Shown: piece after piece, positions 34,560 to 45,919 of the stretch | Numbering within the stretch: position 1 is the stretch's first letter | Layout of the letters: each line of letters opens with the position of its first letter | Assembly (NCBI GenBank): GCA_015680905.1 | Contig: CM027381.1 | Span: 89,677,501 to 89,741,500, forward strand | DNA: 64,000 bases | Reading direction: 5' to 3' | DNA from: Coptis chinensis | Taxonomy: Eukaryota; Streptophyta; Magnoliopsida; Ranunculales; Ranunculaceae | Made by a program: the position numbers and the translations under genes | Notes under the pieces: model-generated | The model's input: only the letters and a program-made list of their open reading frames with translations | What the model was told of the DNA's origin: nothing | Databases searched by the model: none

Positions 34560-37091
34560 TTATAGCTTGTCCTCAAATTCGGAGAGAGGTGTCATTTGCT
34601 CCTTCAAGCCCTTCCTCCTACGAATCTCAGACACATGGGTTGCTGCTTGCGACCCAGCCTCCAAAGGATCTGAGGACATCATGTCCCAGTGATCAAACAC
34701 ACACTGTGGGAAGGCCTGTCCGGATGTTGCAGCTCTGAGTTGACCGGAGAACCCAAATGACTCAATGACTGGCAAGTACGCTTTGATGTTATATAATGGA
34801 GTACCTGGCCTCTGCATCTCCTCAAAGACATGCCCACGTTTCTGATTCAAAACACCATAAATGCCACCAAGTGCCTGCTCTGGGGCCTGGATCTCGACCA
34901 TGTAAACAGGCTCCAACAGCCTTGGCTTGGCAGTAATCTGTGAAGCATAGATGACTCTCCTTGCAGTTGGAATGACCTGACCACCACCTCTGTGAATGGC
35001 ATCAGCATGGAGCACAACATCACATACCTCAAAGCAAATACCCCTCATGTTCTCCTCAGCTAATGCACCTTCCTTGGATGCCCACTGGAAACCAGCCACA
35101 ACCGAGTCCTTAATTTCATTCAAGTACTGAACTCCCTTACACATATCAACAACCATATTAGGACCGGTGGTCTCAGGACCAAAACACCAGATCTTCTTTG
35201 CAAGATCCTTGTCCCAGCCAAACTCTTCAGACAAGATCTTTGAGCGAACCTTAGGATCATCCCTTGGACCAATACGTCCATCATCAATAGCCTCAGCAAG
35301 ACCATCCTCCAACGGGCGGGCTTCCATATACAAACGGTTGTGCTTATTTGGGGACTTGCTCATCACAGTGCGGACAGACTTCTCAAGCACAGTCTCACGG
35401 AAGGAAACTACAGGGTCAGATTTAATGATTTCGGCCCCACCCATGAAATCATCAACCAAGTCTTTCAAACAAATCTCAAGATGAAGCTCTCCTGCACCAG
35501 CTATAATGTGCTCCCCGGACTCTTCAATTGTACACACAACCATAGGGTCTGACTTGGCTAGACGTTTAAGACCTTCAACAAGCTTCGGCAGGTCTGAGGC
35601 AACCTTGCATTGCACAGCAACACGAACAACAGGTGAAACGGAAAACTTCATAGCACGGATTGGATGTGCCTCAACTTCCTTCTCATTTGTCAATGTAGCA
35701 TTCTTAGTAATGAACTGATCCAATCCAACCAGTGCTACTGTATTACCGCAAGGCACATCCTCAACTGATTCCTGCTTCTTTCCCATCCAAATAACAGTTC
35801 TCTGGACACTCTTTGTGTACAAGTCCTTCTTCTGGCCAGGGACGTAGTTAGGACCCATAATCCTCACTTTCGAACCAGTTGAAACCTTTCCAGCAAACAC
35901 ACGCCCAAACGCAAAGAACCTGCCCTTGTCAGTTGCAGGAATCATCTTTGACACGTAGAGCATAAGAGGTCCTTCAGGATCACAGTTCCTGATTGCTTCA
36001 GCATACTTGTCATCAAGAGGGCCCTCATACAAATTTTCAACACGGTACCTCTGGGCCTTTGAAGGAGAGGGGAGGTGATGTATCATCATTTCCAACAAAG
36101 CAGTGCTGGCAGGGAGCCAGGTCTGCATAACACGCTTCATCAAAGCCTTGCCAAGTAACTCCTTCTCGTCTGACTTCATGGTTACACCAAGCTTCTTCAA
36201 CATGGGCCACAGCTTTTCCTTCTGGTCATTCATACAGGTATTAATAATCTGTTTGATCGGTTCGTAGCAGAACTGAACGAACCCTCTCTTGCAGGTAGGA
36301 GAACCAGTGTTCTTGGCAGTCCACTTCTTGGTAGCTGGGTCAAAAAAGTTCTCGCCCCAGAGCCTCTCCATCATCTTTGATTCGTCAACACCAAACTTAG
36401 ACGCATACATCTTTGCAAAGTTGGTGAGGGTAAATGCCCAACCATGCAGACCAGCAGAGAAGGCAACAGTCCCTTTTTCTGGATAAACCATGACATCACC
36501 CAGGAGAGGATCTTCATAAGTGGCCATAATAACATTGGCATTCTCTATGACCCTCTGGAATGTCTGGTATGCCTCCTCTCCATCAACCTGAAGCTCGAGA
36601 AAGCAACGATCCATCTTGTTTACCGTCAATACAGGCCTAATCCTTTCTCCAAGAGCTTGTCGGAGGACGGTTTCAGTTTGCACACAAACACCCTCAATAC
36701 AGTCAACTACAACAAGGGCACCATCAGTGATACGGAGGGCAGCTGTTACCTCAGATGAAAAGTCGACATGCCCAGGCGAATCAATAAGGTTAATGAGATA
36801 TTCATTACCAACTCTTGGACCCTTGAACGCGCTGAGAGATTCATCAGACATCTCATAGTAGAGAGAAATTCCAGTAGACTTAATTGTAATACCACGCTCT
36901 GCTTCATCTGCGCGGGTATCTGTCATTCTAACATCACCAGCAGTTTCCTGAGCAATGATACCAGCCGCGGCAACCAGAGAATCAGTAAGAGTAGATTTTC
37001 CATGATCCACATGAGCGATAACACTCATGTTCCGAATGTTATCTTTGAGATCCATGATTCGGCGAAGCTCCTCGGCTGTAAACTTCACCAT
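34560..37091 (-). CDS. Translation elongation factor 2 (eEF2)
   Basis: This GTPase moves tRNAs and mRNA through the cytosolic ribosome after peptide-bond formation. The coding sequence is a single uninterrupted frame of 843 residues, the standard eEF2 length. ATG 37091 gives the conserved [14 protein letters not shown]; the frame is open further upstream but has only a TTG there, and an acceptor CACCAG lies 12 bases before the ATG, so the longer version is not used. Seen: P-loop AHVDHGKST (residues 26-34), the switch region with Thr57 in [28 protein letters not shown], the diphthamide loop with the target His in [11 protein letters not shown], and the C-terminus SEFEDKL. No stop or frameshift interrupts it. 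It is expected to be strongly and constitutively expressed. Confidence 0.98.
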   Translation of the reverse strand: MVKFTAEELRRIMDLKDNIRNMSVIAHVDHGKSTLTDSLVAAAGIIAQETAGDVRMTDTRADEAERGITIKSTGISLYYEMSDESLSAFKGPRVGNEYLINLIDSPGHVDFSSEVTAALRITDGALVVVDCIEGVCVQTETVLRQALGERIRPVLTVNKMDRCFLELQVDGEEAYQTFQRVIENANVIMATYEDPLLGDVMVYPEKGTVAFSAGLHGWAFTLTNFAKMYASKFGVDESKMMERLWGENFFDPATKKWTAKNTGSPTCKRGFVQFCYEPIKQIINTCMNDQKEKLWPMLKKLGVTMKSDEKELLGKALMKRVMQTWLPASTALLEMMIHHLPSPSKAQRYRVENLYEGPLDDKYAEAIRNCDPEGPLMLYVSKMIPATDKGRFFAFGRVFAGKVSTGSKVRIMGPNYVPGQKKDLYTKSVQRTVIWMGKKQESVEDVPCGNTVALVGLDQFITKNATLTNEKEVEAHPIRAMKFSVSPVVRVAVQCKVASDLPKLVEGLKRLAKSDPMVVCTIEESGEHIIAGAGELHLEICLKDLVDDFMGGAEIIKSDPVVSFRETVLEKSVRTVMSKSPNKHNRLYMEARPLEDGLAEAIDDGRIGPRDDPKVRSKILSEEFGWDKDLAKKIWCFGPETTGPNMVVDMCKGVQYLNEIKDSVVAGFQWASKEGALAEENMRGICFEVCDVVLHADAIHRGGGQVIPTARRVIYASQITAKPRLLEPVYMVEIQAPEQALGGIYGVLNQKRGHVFEEMQRPGTPLYNIKAYLPVIESFGFSGQLRAATSGQAFPQCVFDHWDMMSSDPLEAGSQAATHVSEIRRRKGLKEQMTPLSEFEDKL

Positions 37092-37103
37092 TTCGTAATG
37101 CTC

Positions 37104-37605
37104 CTGGTGATTAACACAAATAAGCTTCAGGAAAAAAAGATCAAATATTTGAGGATGCAATAGAATTCAAAATGTAGATTCAGTGCAAAAAAAAAAAAGA
37201 CGAATACTTGAATCAGTTGTCGACGTCGATGCAGAAGAAAAGACTACCTAAAGAAACACATTAAAAATTCAATAATTATAGACCTAATAAAAGAGATTGA
37301 ACCAACCTGAGAAGAGATTAAATACCAAAATCTAACAGTTTTAGGCCAATTTAATAAATAGTCAAGGAATATAAACTGTGAAATCAAATGAATGATTAAA
37401 AGAATTACAGTAAACAAGTGAAACAAATTATTATTGATGTAAAAGAATAACCAACCTGGAAAATTAAAGCTTCAAACTTTTCTTCTATAGTAGTAATTAC
37501 AACTTCTAATCAACCTGTAAAAAAAAATAAGATAACCTATATCTGAAAAGGAGAATAAACCAACCTGAAAATCAAAGCTTAACCCAAAAATAAAATTAAA
37601 CCAAC
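37104..37605 (-). other. 5' leader intron of eEF2 with repeated CAG|GTTGG sites
   Basis: On the minus strand the first leader exon ends CTTTGGAAAG and the intron begins GTTGGTTTA; the last acceptor is TTAATCACCAG, joined to GAGCATTACGAA just before the ATG. Inside, CAGGTTGG or CAGGTTGA occurs at about 37560-37567, 37511-37517, 37451-37458 and 37302-37309, each preceded by a pyrimidine-rich tract. Each is an acceptor fused to a copy of the same donor. Confidence 0.65.
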
Positions 37606-37673
37606 CTTTCCAAAGAGTAAAGAATTGGGGTGGCGGTGGTTGAAGGGCAAGTCAGAGAGAAAGAAAGTCTCTC

Positions 37674-37763
37674 AGGGTTTCACTTTATAGTTTTTAGTGT
37701 TAAAAATAGGCCCGCCCATTAGTTCCAATTCCAGACATTAACACCCGCCCAATACAAAGCCCA
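37674..37763 (-). promoter_or_regulatory. eEF2 core promoter: TATA, telo-box, site II-like element
   Basis: On the minus strand a CTATAAAG TATA box (37683-37690) is followed by the telo-box AAACCCT (37674-37680) and a CT-rich leader (CTTTCTTTCTCTCTGAC). A TGGGCT site II-like element (37758-37763) and two GGGCGGG words lie upstream. Telo-box with site II is the known pairing in plant genes for the translation machinery. Confidence 0.75.
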
Positions 37764-37819
37764 TTAGCAACCTCAATGGAAGTAGCGTTGTAGATGATAA
37801 AACCCCTCTAGAAAAATAA

Positions 37820-37850
37820 GTTTGTTTGTTTGTTTGTTTGTTTTTTTTTT
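37820..37850. repeat. (GTTT)n microsatellite upstream of eEF2
   Basis: Five GTTT units followed by a T run. Confidence 0.9.
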
Positions 37851-37859
37851 CAAAATATA

Positions 37860-38510
37860 ATTACAACCATTTGCCACACCAGCCCCATACAGTGTTGCAA
37901 TAGGTGACCTTTAGCAACAATTTTTTGGCATTGCAAAAGGATGCACTGCGCTGCTAAAAATCTCTTATGTTGTAGTGAATTATTCTTCAATTAATAATAA
38001 CCTATAATTAAAAAATGAAAAAGTAGATTGCAAAATGAGAAGAGTATTTGTCATGAGAGAATAATATCTTTTCTCATATCTTAAATCACTAATCACAACA
38101 CGTACACAAATCAGCTAGCTCAAAAAATTTTTACAAGTTTATAGTTTGAGTTTTGTTTTTGCTAATAGATGGAGAAGAAGGTAGATGCTTTCTCATATCT
38201 TAAATCACTAATCACAATACACAAATCAACTAGTTCAAAAACAGAAACAACTAGATCTCAAAAACATTTACAAGTTTATAGTTGGAGTTTTTTTTTGCTA
38301 GATGGATAAGAATGTCATAATTGGTATTAAACAAAAAACCAAAATTATTAATGATAGCCGCTCATTTTTGTCCTAAAACCGAAATTACTGTTCACCCGGT
38401 ACTGTAGCAGAAATTACTAGTCAATTTGTGTCTATAGGCCTAATTTTGTGGGATATTTATGGTTTTGTGTCACCTGATTTTGTTGTACATTTGCTGATGA
38501 AATCGATGAA
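37860..38510. other. AT-rich intergenic DNA, no gene seen
   Basis: A segment of about 70 bp (CTTTCTCATATCTTAAATCACTAATCACAA... with ACAAATCA and TTACAAGTTTATAGTT) occurs twice, at about 38070-38150 and 38185-38285, a local duplication. Confidence 0.5.
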
Positions 38511-38520
38511 GAAAATGACA

Positions 38521-38720
38521 TGGAACCATAGTTCGTGATTTCGACGGAATTCTCAGAATTTCGCCTAATATTTCAGTTTTTGAGAAATTTGGAATTCCGA
38601 ACAAGAGTCGAAAAAACATAAGTTTCAGAATGTACTCAAAATATAGCGGAATAAGGGTCGGAATTCTGATTTTTAAAATTTTCAGAATTCCAGAGATTTC
38701 GAAATCTTGAACCATGCATG
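38521..38720. mobile_element. Foldback MITE-like element
   Basis: The left arm (GTTCGTGATTTCGACGGAATTCTCAG, about 38531-38556) is an imperfect inverse of the right arm (GGAATTCCAGAGATTTCGAAATCTTGAAC region, about 38685-38712). The interior (CGAAAAAACATAAGTTTCAGAATGTACTC) is similar to the right arm of the foldback repeat at 6681-6718. Confidence 0.6.
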
Positions 38721-39700
38721 GAAGTGATGGAACAAAGTCATTATGTTGAGTCTACAACTATCTATATTGGTTGAAATCATTTATCCAAACACTCGGAATT
38801 CTTTTAGTTCAATTGCTGAGCTCACACAAAAATCGACTATATGAATATTACAAAATTCGATTATTTGTGCAAGTCAACATAAATTTTTTAAACAAGTAGA
38901 TTAATATTCGAGTAAACTAATGTTTAATTTGCCCATTATACAGTCAACCTCGAATTTCCCCTTGTACTAAAAATCTTGTACTTTGAGTCTACTTTAAATC
39001 CGTTTCTTCTCATTGAGTGAACTTAGGCATCATTCTTTTAGTAAAAGAGTTGGAAATTGAAAGTATTCAGCACCATTATTTTGTTTTGACACCTAGTTGT
39101 AAGTTTTTCCTAGTCACATAAATTTTAATGAGAGGATAAATCATTAGAACTAATTAAGAGATGTTATAGAAGAAGCAATACTAATTAATGTTGTTAGTAT
39201 TAGAATAATATGGCTTCGAGATGAGAAAATGTGTGTGTTTTAAATGGTTTTGAAAGGGTATGGAATTTTAATTTAATGTTTTATATATAGGAATCAAGTG
39301 ACATTTTTCTTCATTGAATTAGGTTGAACTACTGGTGGTAATAACTTTTTCTGTTTTTTCGGTTAACATTTACCTTGTGTACGTAGAAACAGAGAATTCA
39401 AGACACAAGATATTTTAGGAATAAAAGATTTTCTTTAGATGTTGAAAATATATAGTTAAGATATAGATGTAAGTATGTAACTCAATTTTATTTATATTTT
39501 ATTTTATATTTTTACAAAATGATTTATTATTATTTTTTTAAAAGTGGAAAATTAAAATAAATATCATTATTTTATTAATAATGATAACGAGTTTTATAAA
39601 TAATTACGACAAGCGTGCAACAAGCTGTACCATAAGTCATTTATGAATATTTTTATTGTTTTATTTATTTTTCCGAATAGGGCTTGAGTTTAGCAGTCCC
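38721..39700. other. AT-rich intergenic DNA, no gene seen
   Basis: Nothing recognisable on either strand; very low GC around 39480-39600. Confidence 0.4.
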
Positions 39701-39710
39701 CACTGTTTCA

Positions 39711-39883
39711 TTAGAATTGCAAATATACATGACTTTCTTTATCCTCCTCCACAATTAACTGAGGCACTAGAGGGGGTATAAAGTAGTTGTAACCTTCAAC
39801 ATACTCAAGAGAAGCCAAGAGATCGGCTGCTCTATTACATTCTCAATATACGTGAATAAATTATATGGAGAGGAATCTTGATG
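39711..39883 (-). pseudogene. LINE RNase H domain, C-terminal part, left of the MULE
   Basis: The minus strand reads ECNRAADLLASLEYVEG and YNYFIPPLVPQLIVEED to a TAA at 39711-39713, with in-frame stops upstream (FLSI-stop, HVY-stop). The pattern H-V-Y-R-E-C-N-R-A-A-D is typical of the RNase H end of plant L1-like LINEs. The same frame continues beyond the Mutator-like insertion at 45116 and up. Confidence 0.75.
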
Positions 39884-40128
39884 GGATTAACTATCGATTA
39901 ACCTATGAACTTGGCAAAATATTCCACTTTGCCCCATGAACCTTTTTTTAGAGCGAAATAAACCTAATACTTGGTATGAAATTCCACTTTGCCTACGTCG
40001 GTAGATTTCGGTCCACGAAATGATGATGTGGCTAATTTATTTCATACATGTTTTTTATCAAATAATAAAAAAACAACATAAACAAGTGATTGTGCAAAAT
40101 GAAACACATCACCACATCACCACATCAC
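39884..40128 (+). repeat. Left TIR of the MULE
   Basis: Matches the inverted right TIR up to GAAACACATCACCACATCAC; here CACATCAC is reiterated three times at the inner end. A TATA-like TAATATAAAAGG at about 40175 lies just inside it, before the GRF ORF. Confidence 0.9.
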
Positions 40129-40301
40129 CACATTACGTGATCACGTGAGTGTCCAACGGTTTTCTCTTTTGTAATATAAAAGGAAACCAAGGTCGTCGAT
40201 CTTCTTCATTCTCCAATGTTCATTTTTTTTTTTATTTCTCTTAAATTCCCATAAGTTTCTCTTAAATTTTTATCATTTCTTTTAGTTCTTTTCACTCAAA
40301 T

Positions 40302-40619
40302 ATGTCTCAACAATCAATCTATTCGTCTGGTACTTGTGAGTGTGGAGAACCAGCGTCTATTAAAACTTCATGGACTGAGCAAAACTTTGGCAGACGATTT
40401 GTAGGATGTGTCAACTACTATACTAGTAGAAAGTGCAGGACATTTTATTGGATTGATCCACCACTTACTTTTCCGCCTTATACACTAAAAATCGAGGAGC
40501 TTGTGAAGACAATTGTGGAGTTGGAAAACAAAATCATGATGCTGAAGAAGAAGAATGAACAAGAAAAATGGTTGATTGTGTTTCTTCTATTTGTTGTTTT
40601 CTTTATTTGGTTGAAGTAG
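40302..40619 (+). CDS. GRF-type zinc finger protein encoded by the MULE
   Basis: A 105-residue ORF from ATG 40302, intact. Residues 12-50 form a GRF zinc finger: CECGEPASIKTSWTEQNFGR, then RFVGCVNY, KCRTFYWID, with Cys/Cys/Cys/Cys spacing and the Gly-Arg-Arg-Phe core. A coiled coil (LVKTIVELENKIMMLKKKN) and a hydrophobic C-terminal segment WLIVFLLFVVFFIW, probably a membrane anchor, follow. It runs opposite to the transposase and has its own TATA-like box about 125 bp upstream. GRF fingers bind nucleic acid in other proteins; the role here is not known. GRF-plus-TM proteins are widespread in plant genomes, so transposons may be their source. Confidence 0.85.
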   Translation: MSQQSIYSSGTCECGEPASIKTSWTEQNFGRRFVGCVNYYTSRKCRTFYWIDPPLTFPPYTLKIEELVKTIVELENKIMMLKKKNEQEKWLIVFLLFVVFFIWLK

Positions 40620-41083
40620 GGATGTTGAATTAGGGTGGATGCAAGTAGGGTTTGTAAGTTGTGTTATGATTTCCAGTTTGATTGTAACGTCACTGTAATG
40701 GAATAGAGTTTTAGTTTTTAGTTACTGTTTGCATTGTGCACTTCTATAATCTTTCAACATCAATTTCATCCATAAATAAAACATACATGCGCGGCCAATT
40801 TTATTTAGATTGGAACAATTCATTTGTAAACAAAAAATTGTAGCATATTATGCAAAAAAAAAAAACCTGCAACATATATTATAAAAAAAACTATAAGGTT
40901 TCTCACAGTACTTAGAAACTGCAACATAACAGTCTTGTGTTTTTGTTGACATACATAACCACCAAACAAAACAAACAAATAAAATAAAAGAACTACAGTA
41001 ACAAAAGCATAATCACCTTGCAGCATACATATTATATGGTTCACCAAGCCTAACATACAAGACAATAACAAAAGCATAATCAC

Positions 41084-44000
41084 CTACTCCTTCTCCCCCC
41101 TACTATGCTTTGCACCTACTGTCTTTTTCCCTCTACCAGTACCACCAGCTGCACTTGAACTTGTAGCACCTGCAGTTGACCTTGTAGCCTTGGATGGACT
41201 TGGAGCATTGCTGCAGTTAAACCAGGCATACATGTTTTCAGCTATTGATGGACTTGAATTCCTAGGACTTAACCTTGTTACATACCCTTGGTTAAGTGGC
41301 AAGAACAACACTTGACCTTGTTACCCTTGGTTAAGTGGCAGCAACAACACTTGACGTTGTTACCCTTGGTAGAGTGGTAGCTGCAACACTTGACCTTGTT
41401 ACCCTTGGTGGAGTGGCAGCAACAACACTTGACCTTGTCACCCTTGGTGGAGTGGCAGCAACAGGACTAGCATTTGATCTTCTTTGAAGAAGTGTGGCTT
41501 GAAGGTGGAGGTCCAAATGAAGAAGTTTGACTTGAAGGAGCTGCATCATTTGGGCTTTTATTCTTTGGTGAAGTAGCAGCAACACCAGCAACATTTGTTG
41601 CTTTATCACTTAGAGTAGGAGCAACATCTGGTGCATTTTTCTTTGAATACTTTCCTCTTTTCTGACCTGGTAACTATGGAAATAAAAATTATAACAATAA
41701 TTTCAAAATTATAACAATCATTTCAAAATGACAAATGCACTAACCTTTATGTATTGGTCTCTAGTGTTTAGACAATCAATCACTTCAAATCACCCAACTG
41801 GTGGTTTCACCCTTTTCTTTGAAGTAGTTGCACTCTCATCAGTTGGTGTTGTCTTAGTTTGAACTGGATTCCTTTTTTTCCTAGCCTACATTAATTGTCT
41901 TAATTAAATCAAGTTATTATTAACAATGTTCCAAATAAAACAAAATTATCTATATATTAATATCATATCATACTTACCTTATTCCTTGACTGTGCTGGTG
42001 GAGGTGCTGGAACAAATGCCTTTTTGCAACCTTTTTTTTATTGTGGCCAACTTCCTTGCAATTAGAACAATGTATTTGTGCCCCCCTCCTTGATAGATGC
42101 CCTGGTTTCTTTGGGGATTCATGTGGATCCTTTCTTCTATTCCTTCTTGGTACTCCTGGCATTCTTCTTTCGATCAGGTGGTTTAAAGGGTTCCTTCACC
42201 ATTCCACTAATTTTGGTTTTTCTCCACTGTTTCTCTCCATTTAAAGGTTTCATGGTTACTTCATAAGCTTGCTTGATGGTCTCCACCTTGTAGCATGACT
42301 GCACAAAGTCATCAGGATTCTTACCATTAAAAGCAATGGTTGCAACTGTATGACAACAAGGTATACCACTCAAATCCTAGTCCCTGCATGCACAAGTCCA
42401 TGCTTTTGTGTCAACTATATAAGCAACTGTATTGACCACATGCCTCACTTCAACCATTAACTATCTGTCTCCTTTGCTGCATTCTATTCATCACATATAG
42501 CCTTATCTCCTCTAACATGTAAATAATTGGTTTGCCCCTTGCCCCCAATATACAAGCATTGAATGTCTCACACATATTGTTCTCCACTGCATCACATCTT
42601 GAATTGTTTAGGAAATAGGCTTTACACCATTGTTTTGGGTTTTGTTGTTTCATTAGGTAATCATATGCATCATCAGATAGGACTTTTATTTCATCCATAA
42701 CATTCTCAAATTCTTTAGGTGTACCACTTTTACATGCTTGCCAAAACAAATTCTTGAATTGTGCACCACCATGCCTCTTTCTGAAGTTGGCATAAACATG
42801 TCTAGCACGTACAACACCTGTGTTAAGCCAAGGGTAACATCTGTGCTATAGCTTTCACAAGACCCTTTTGTTGATCTGATAAGATTGTCATGACAAGGCC
42901 ATTTGATGTCCCAATGTTTGCAGCAAACAAACCCAAAAACCATAACCAAGACTGATTGTTTTCACCTTCCACCATAGCCCATGCAATGTGGTACATTTGG
43001 TTATTCCCATCCCTTCCAACCGCTGTAAGTAATTGCCCCCTAACATGCCCATTCAAAAAACAACCATCAAGACCAAAAACAGGTCTACATCCCTGCTTCC
43101 ACCCTCTAATCAAACTTTCAATTCAATGTACATCCTCTGAAAATAGGCAGGAGGATGACCTTCAACTAGCCAGTGAAGTTCAATCCTCACAGTACTTCCT
43201 TCATTCCTTCTCATTATTTCCCCAACATAGTCCCTCACTTTACTATAATGCTCAATCACAGCCTTATCAATATCTCCTGTTGCAAGCCTCTTAGCCCTAA
43301 GGCATTGTGATTGAGACACATTGATGCCATAAGTCTTTCTTACATCTAGCACAAACTCAGCTAACTTCCATCTTGTGGTGTCAATTAGCTTATCTTTGTA
43401 TCTCCTAGAAAGCCACCTAGCATTCCTAAGCTTGATCTTAAACTTTCTTGAACATGCATGTTTTTTAATATAAGTTTTCACCTGAACTGTCTCCACACCT
43501 TGCATGTAGCTTGCATACAATTTCTAGGTGCACTTCTCAGCACAATGAGCCTTTAAGAATCTAGCTTCATTCTTTTTAAGGCCATTGTAAACTGCATAGT
43601 TTCTTAAGCATTCCTTTAGCTCTTCCATGGTTGCAAACTTCATTCCAAGTTCAGGTTTTTGTAACTTAACTTCAGTCTTGGGATTGAAAACAGGATACCT
43701 ATCTTTCTTTCTTGTAACATCTGCTTCCACATCAAATTCATCTTCTTCAGGACTATCATAGTCATCATCACCAATATCAATATCTGCTTCCACATTATTA
43801 TCCCCTGCAGCAGTAAAGACATCATTCTCCATATCCCCTACATCAACATCAACACTAATGACCTCACTAGTGCATTCCCATCTTCCTCAGAGCCTACTGC
43901 ATTCCCATCTTCCTCAGAACCCACCTTAGCCTTAGCTTTACCTTTATTATTATAGTTCCTCAACTCTATAATCTTCTTTCTAACCTCAATAACCTCTTCA

Positions 44001-44310
44001 TTATTAGAACAATGATCTAAACTAGCAACACTCTCATCATCACTTGAATCATTTTCTTCATAAAAAAATTGCATCATCTTCACCTGTATCATCTTCATCA
44101 CTCCCTATTCCAACCTCAGTATGGTCTACATACACTTCAATCCCAGCAAAAACTTTAGCTTGATCACACATTTTGGTAATTTCATAATCACCCTGAATCA
44201 ACCTAAGACCACTGGCTAAAGCTTCACCTGGAACCCTATAGTAAATCCTAGTGAAATTTCTATAACCAATATTTGCAACCATATCAGTCAAAGCTACGAA
44301 AGACATCGTT
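41084..44310 (-). pseudogene. mudrA-like transposase, decayed
   Basis: Segments in order on the minus strand: an N-terminal PB1-like region (about 44310-44060, MSFVALTDMVANIGY, YYRVPGEALASGLRLIQGD); an acidic linker (44060-43700); a MuDR DNA-binding region (GMKFATMEELKECLRNYAV, HACSRKFKIKLRNARW); the DDE-type MULE domain (43113-42450) with FGLDGCFLNG, ILSDQQKGL, CARHVYANFRKRHGG and NNMCETFNACI; a SWIM finger (CACRD-stop-DLSGIPCCH, near 42395-42345); and a damaged zinc knuckle (CSNCKEVGHNKK). The Ser/Thr-rich C-terminus contains a 13-residue repeat. Frameshifts near 43115, 43520, 43835 and 42840 and the TAG in the SWIM finger disable it. Confidence 0.88.
41273..41465. repeat. 39-bp minisatellite in the mudrA C-terminal region
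   Basis: About five copies of a unit reading CTTGTTACCCTTGG, then T(T/G)(G/A)AGTGGCAGCAACAACA on the plus strand. On the coding strand it gives a repeated VTRSSVVAATPPR. Confidence 0.9.
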
Positions 44311-44865
44311 GAATAACTAGCATGATATTCACGATTCACTTTTCCACCAATATATTGTAAATTTCCAACAAATTCCCATCCCCCCCCCCCTCCCCATAAT
44401 GCAATTCCAAAACAAATTCATCCACTGAACAAATAAAACATAAGTTTAGAACCTTAATTTTCATGTTACAATAACAAAATAGACAAATCTAATTTATTCG
44501 AATCAATACAACAAATCATAATGATTTAGAGCAAATGGACACAAAATAAATGATAATTGAATGAAATCAGAACATACAAAACCTTAAATTATATAAAACC
44601 CCTAATTTGTTCACAAACCCTAAAGTTATAAATTTCGATTACACTTACTTGATTCTCCTACAATGCAAAGTCGAAGCACACTTTCGATCTTCCAATTTCA
44701 GTGCAATCTTCCTTTCTCGTTTTCCTCTTTTTTATGGAATGGGTACCTTTTTTTTTTTATGTTTCCCTCTCGTTTGTTTTTTTTTTTGGATCCTTTTTTT
44801 CCCATGCATGGGTTGTTTTTGTTTTGTGGGAGAAGAGAGAAGAGACTCACGTGATAGGCTGAGAT

Positions 44866-45106
44866 GCACGTGATGTGGTGATGTGTTTCATTTTGTACAA
44901 TCACTTGTTTATGTTGTTTTTTGATTATTTGATAAAAAAACACATGAAATACATTGGCCACATCATCATTCCGTGGACCGAAATCTACCGGCATAGGCAA
45001 AGTGGAATTTTATACCAAGTATTAGGCTTATTTCGCTCTAAAAAAAGTTCATGGGGGCAAAGTGGAATATTTTGCCAAGTTCATAGGTTAAATCAATAGT
45101 TAGTCC
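44866..45106 (-). repeat. Right TIR of the MULE
   Basis: Inverted counterpart of the left TIR, with scattered substitutions. It lies beyond a C-run (about 44382-44394) and the presumed transposase leader (44600-44860). Confidence 0.9.
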
Positions 45107-45115
45107 ATCTTGATG

Positions 45116-45395
45116 CAACCTCTAGAATTTCTGCTTTGATGTTCCAGCATTCCCATACCCCTTGTTCTTTGTTAAGCAGTATATGTACTACTCGCATTGG
45201 GTCTAAAGCCACCTCTATTCGCTAAACTTGTATATATAGTCTAACATCCCTTGAGTCCCACTAGGATAACATTCAATTCTTGGTACATAATAGTTTTCAG
45301 ATCGACCTGCAGCTCTTGTGTATGCAAGAATAACATTCCCTCTATTGTCTCTGATAGTGCCTCCTATATATGCTTGCTCGAGTCTCGGTGAGACA
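45116..45395 (-). pseudogene. LINE RNase H domain, N-terminal part, right of the MULE
   Basis: The minus strand reads YIGGTIRDNRGNVILAYTRA, then with frame changes VVHILLNKEQGVWECW and NIKAEILEVA, running into the MULE target site. IRDxxGNVILAY followed by KAEIL is the typical first half of a plant LINE RNase H domain. Confidence 0.75.
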
Positions 45396-45919
45396 AGATT
45401 TGTATTTTATTTTTATTATATCAAAACTTGTAAATTGAAAGAGTGATAGCTATGAGACAAGACAAAAAACGTTAGAATTAAGTTATTCTTTATAATTATT
45501 TCGATGGTTTGGTATATGTTTGAACCATGACATAACCCTATAGCACAATGGATGAAGTTGAGGGAATGCGTTTTGGACATTAAATTCAATATATTCAATA
45601 TGGAGCAAATGTTCCACCCCCCTAGCACTATCTTAGCGTATGGAGCAGTTAACAACAATTGCTCACCACTCTGATTGGCGTGTGGTTAAGTATCAACGAG
45701 TGTTTGACGATGTAATATCACACCACTAACATTACATGCGTGTGAGGGAATAATAATATGCGTTATTGGCAGTGGCGTCTGGAACCAAACACCCAATGAA
45801 GGTGGTGTGTGGGTTACAATGCATTCCACTAGATATAAATATAAGGTTGAAATACGCAAATGAAGTTGGGGTTTTACGACTACATCTAACCATTAGATCT
45901 TGATTTTCATTTTATATTT
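45396..45919. other. Intergenic DNA, no gene seen
   Basis: Only short open frames without motifs. Confidence 0.4.

Larger units (their letters stand above)
39884..45106. mobile_element. Mutator-like element (MULE) with long TIRs and perfect 9-bp target duplication
   Basis: The terminal inverted repeats of about 240 bp start GGATTAACTATCGATT and GGACTAACTATTGATT (right end, inverted) and run inward through CCTATGAACTTGGCAAAATA, GATTTCGGTCCACG and ACAAGTGATTGT. The 9-bp ATCTTGATG occurs at 39875-39883 and 45107-45115, a perfect duplication. It carries a decayed mudrA-like transposase on the minus strand and a separate intact plus-strand GRF zinc-finger ORF near the left TIR. It is inserted in a LINE RNase H remnant. 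Confidence 0.95.

Noticed and set aside
35167..36858. Plus-strand open frames across eEF2
   Set aside because: Antisense shadows of a strongly codon-constrained gene.
37092..37160. A 23-residue N-terminal extension of eEF2
   Set aside because: The extended frame opens with TTG, crosses a CACCAG acceptor and is not part of any known eEF2; the ATG at 37091 gives exactly 843 residues.
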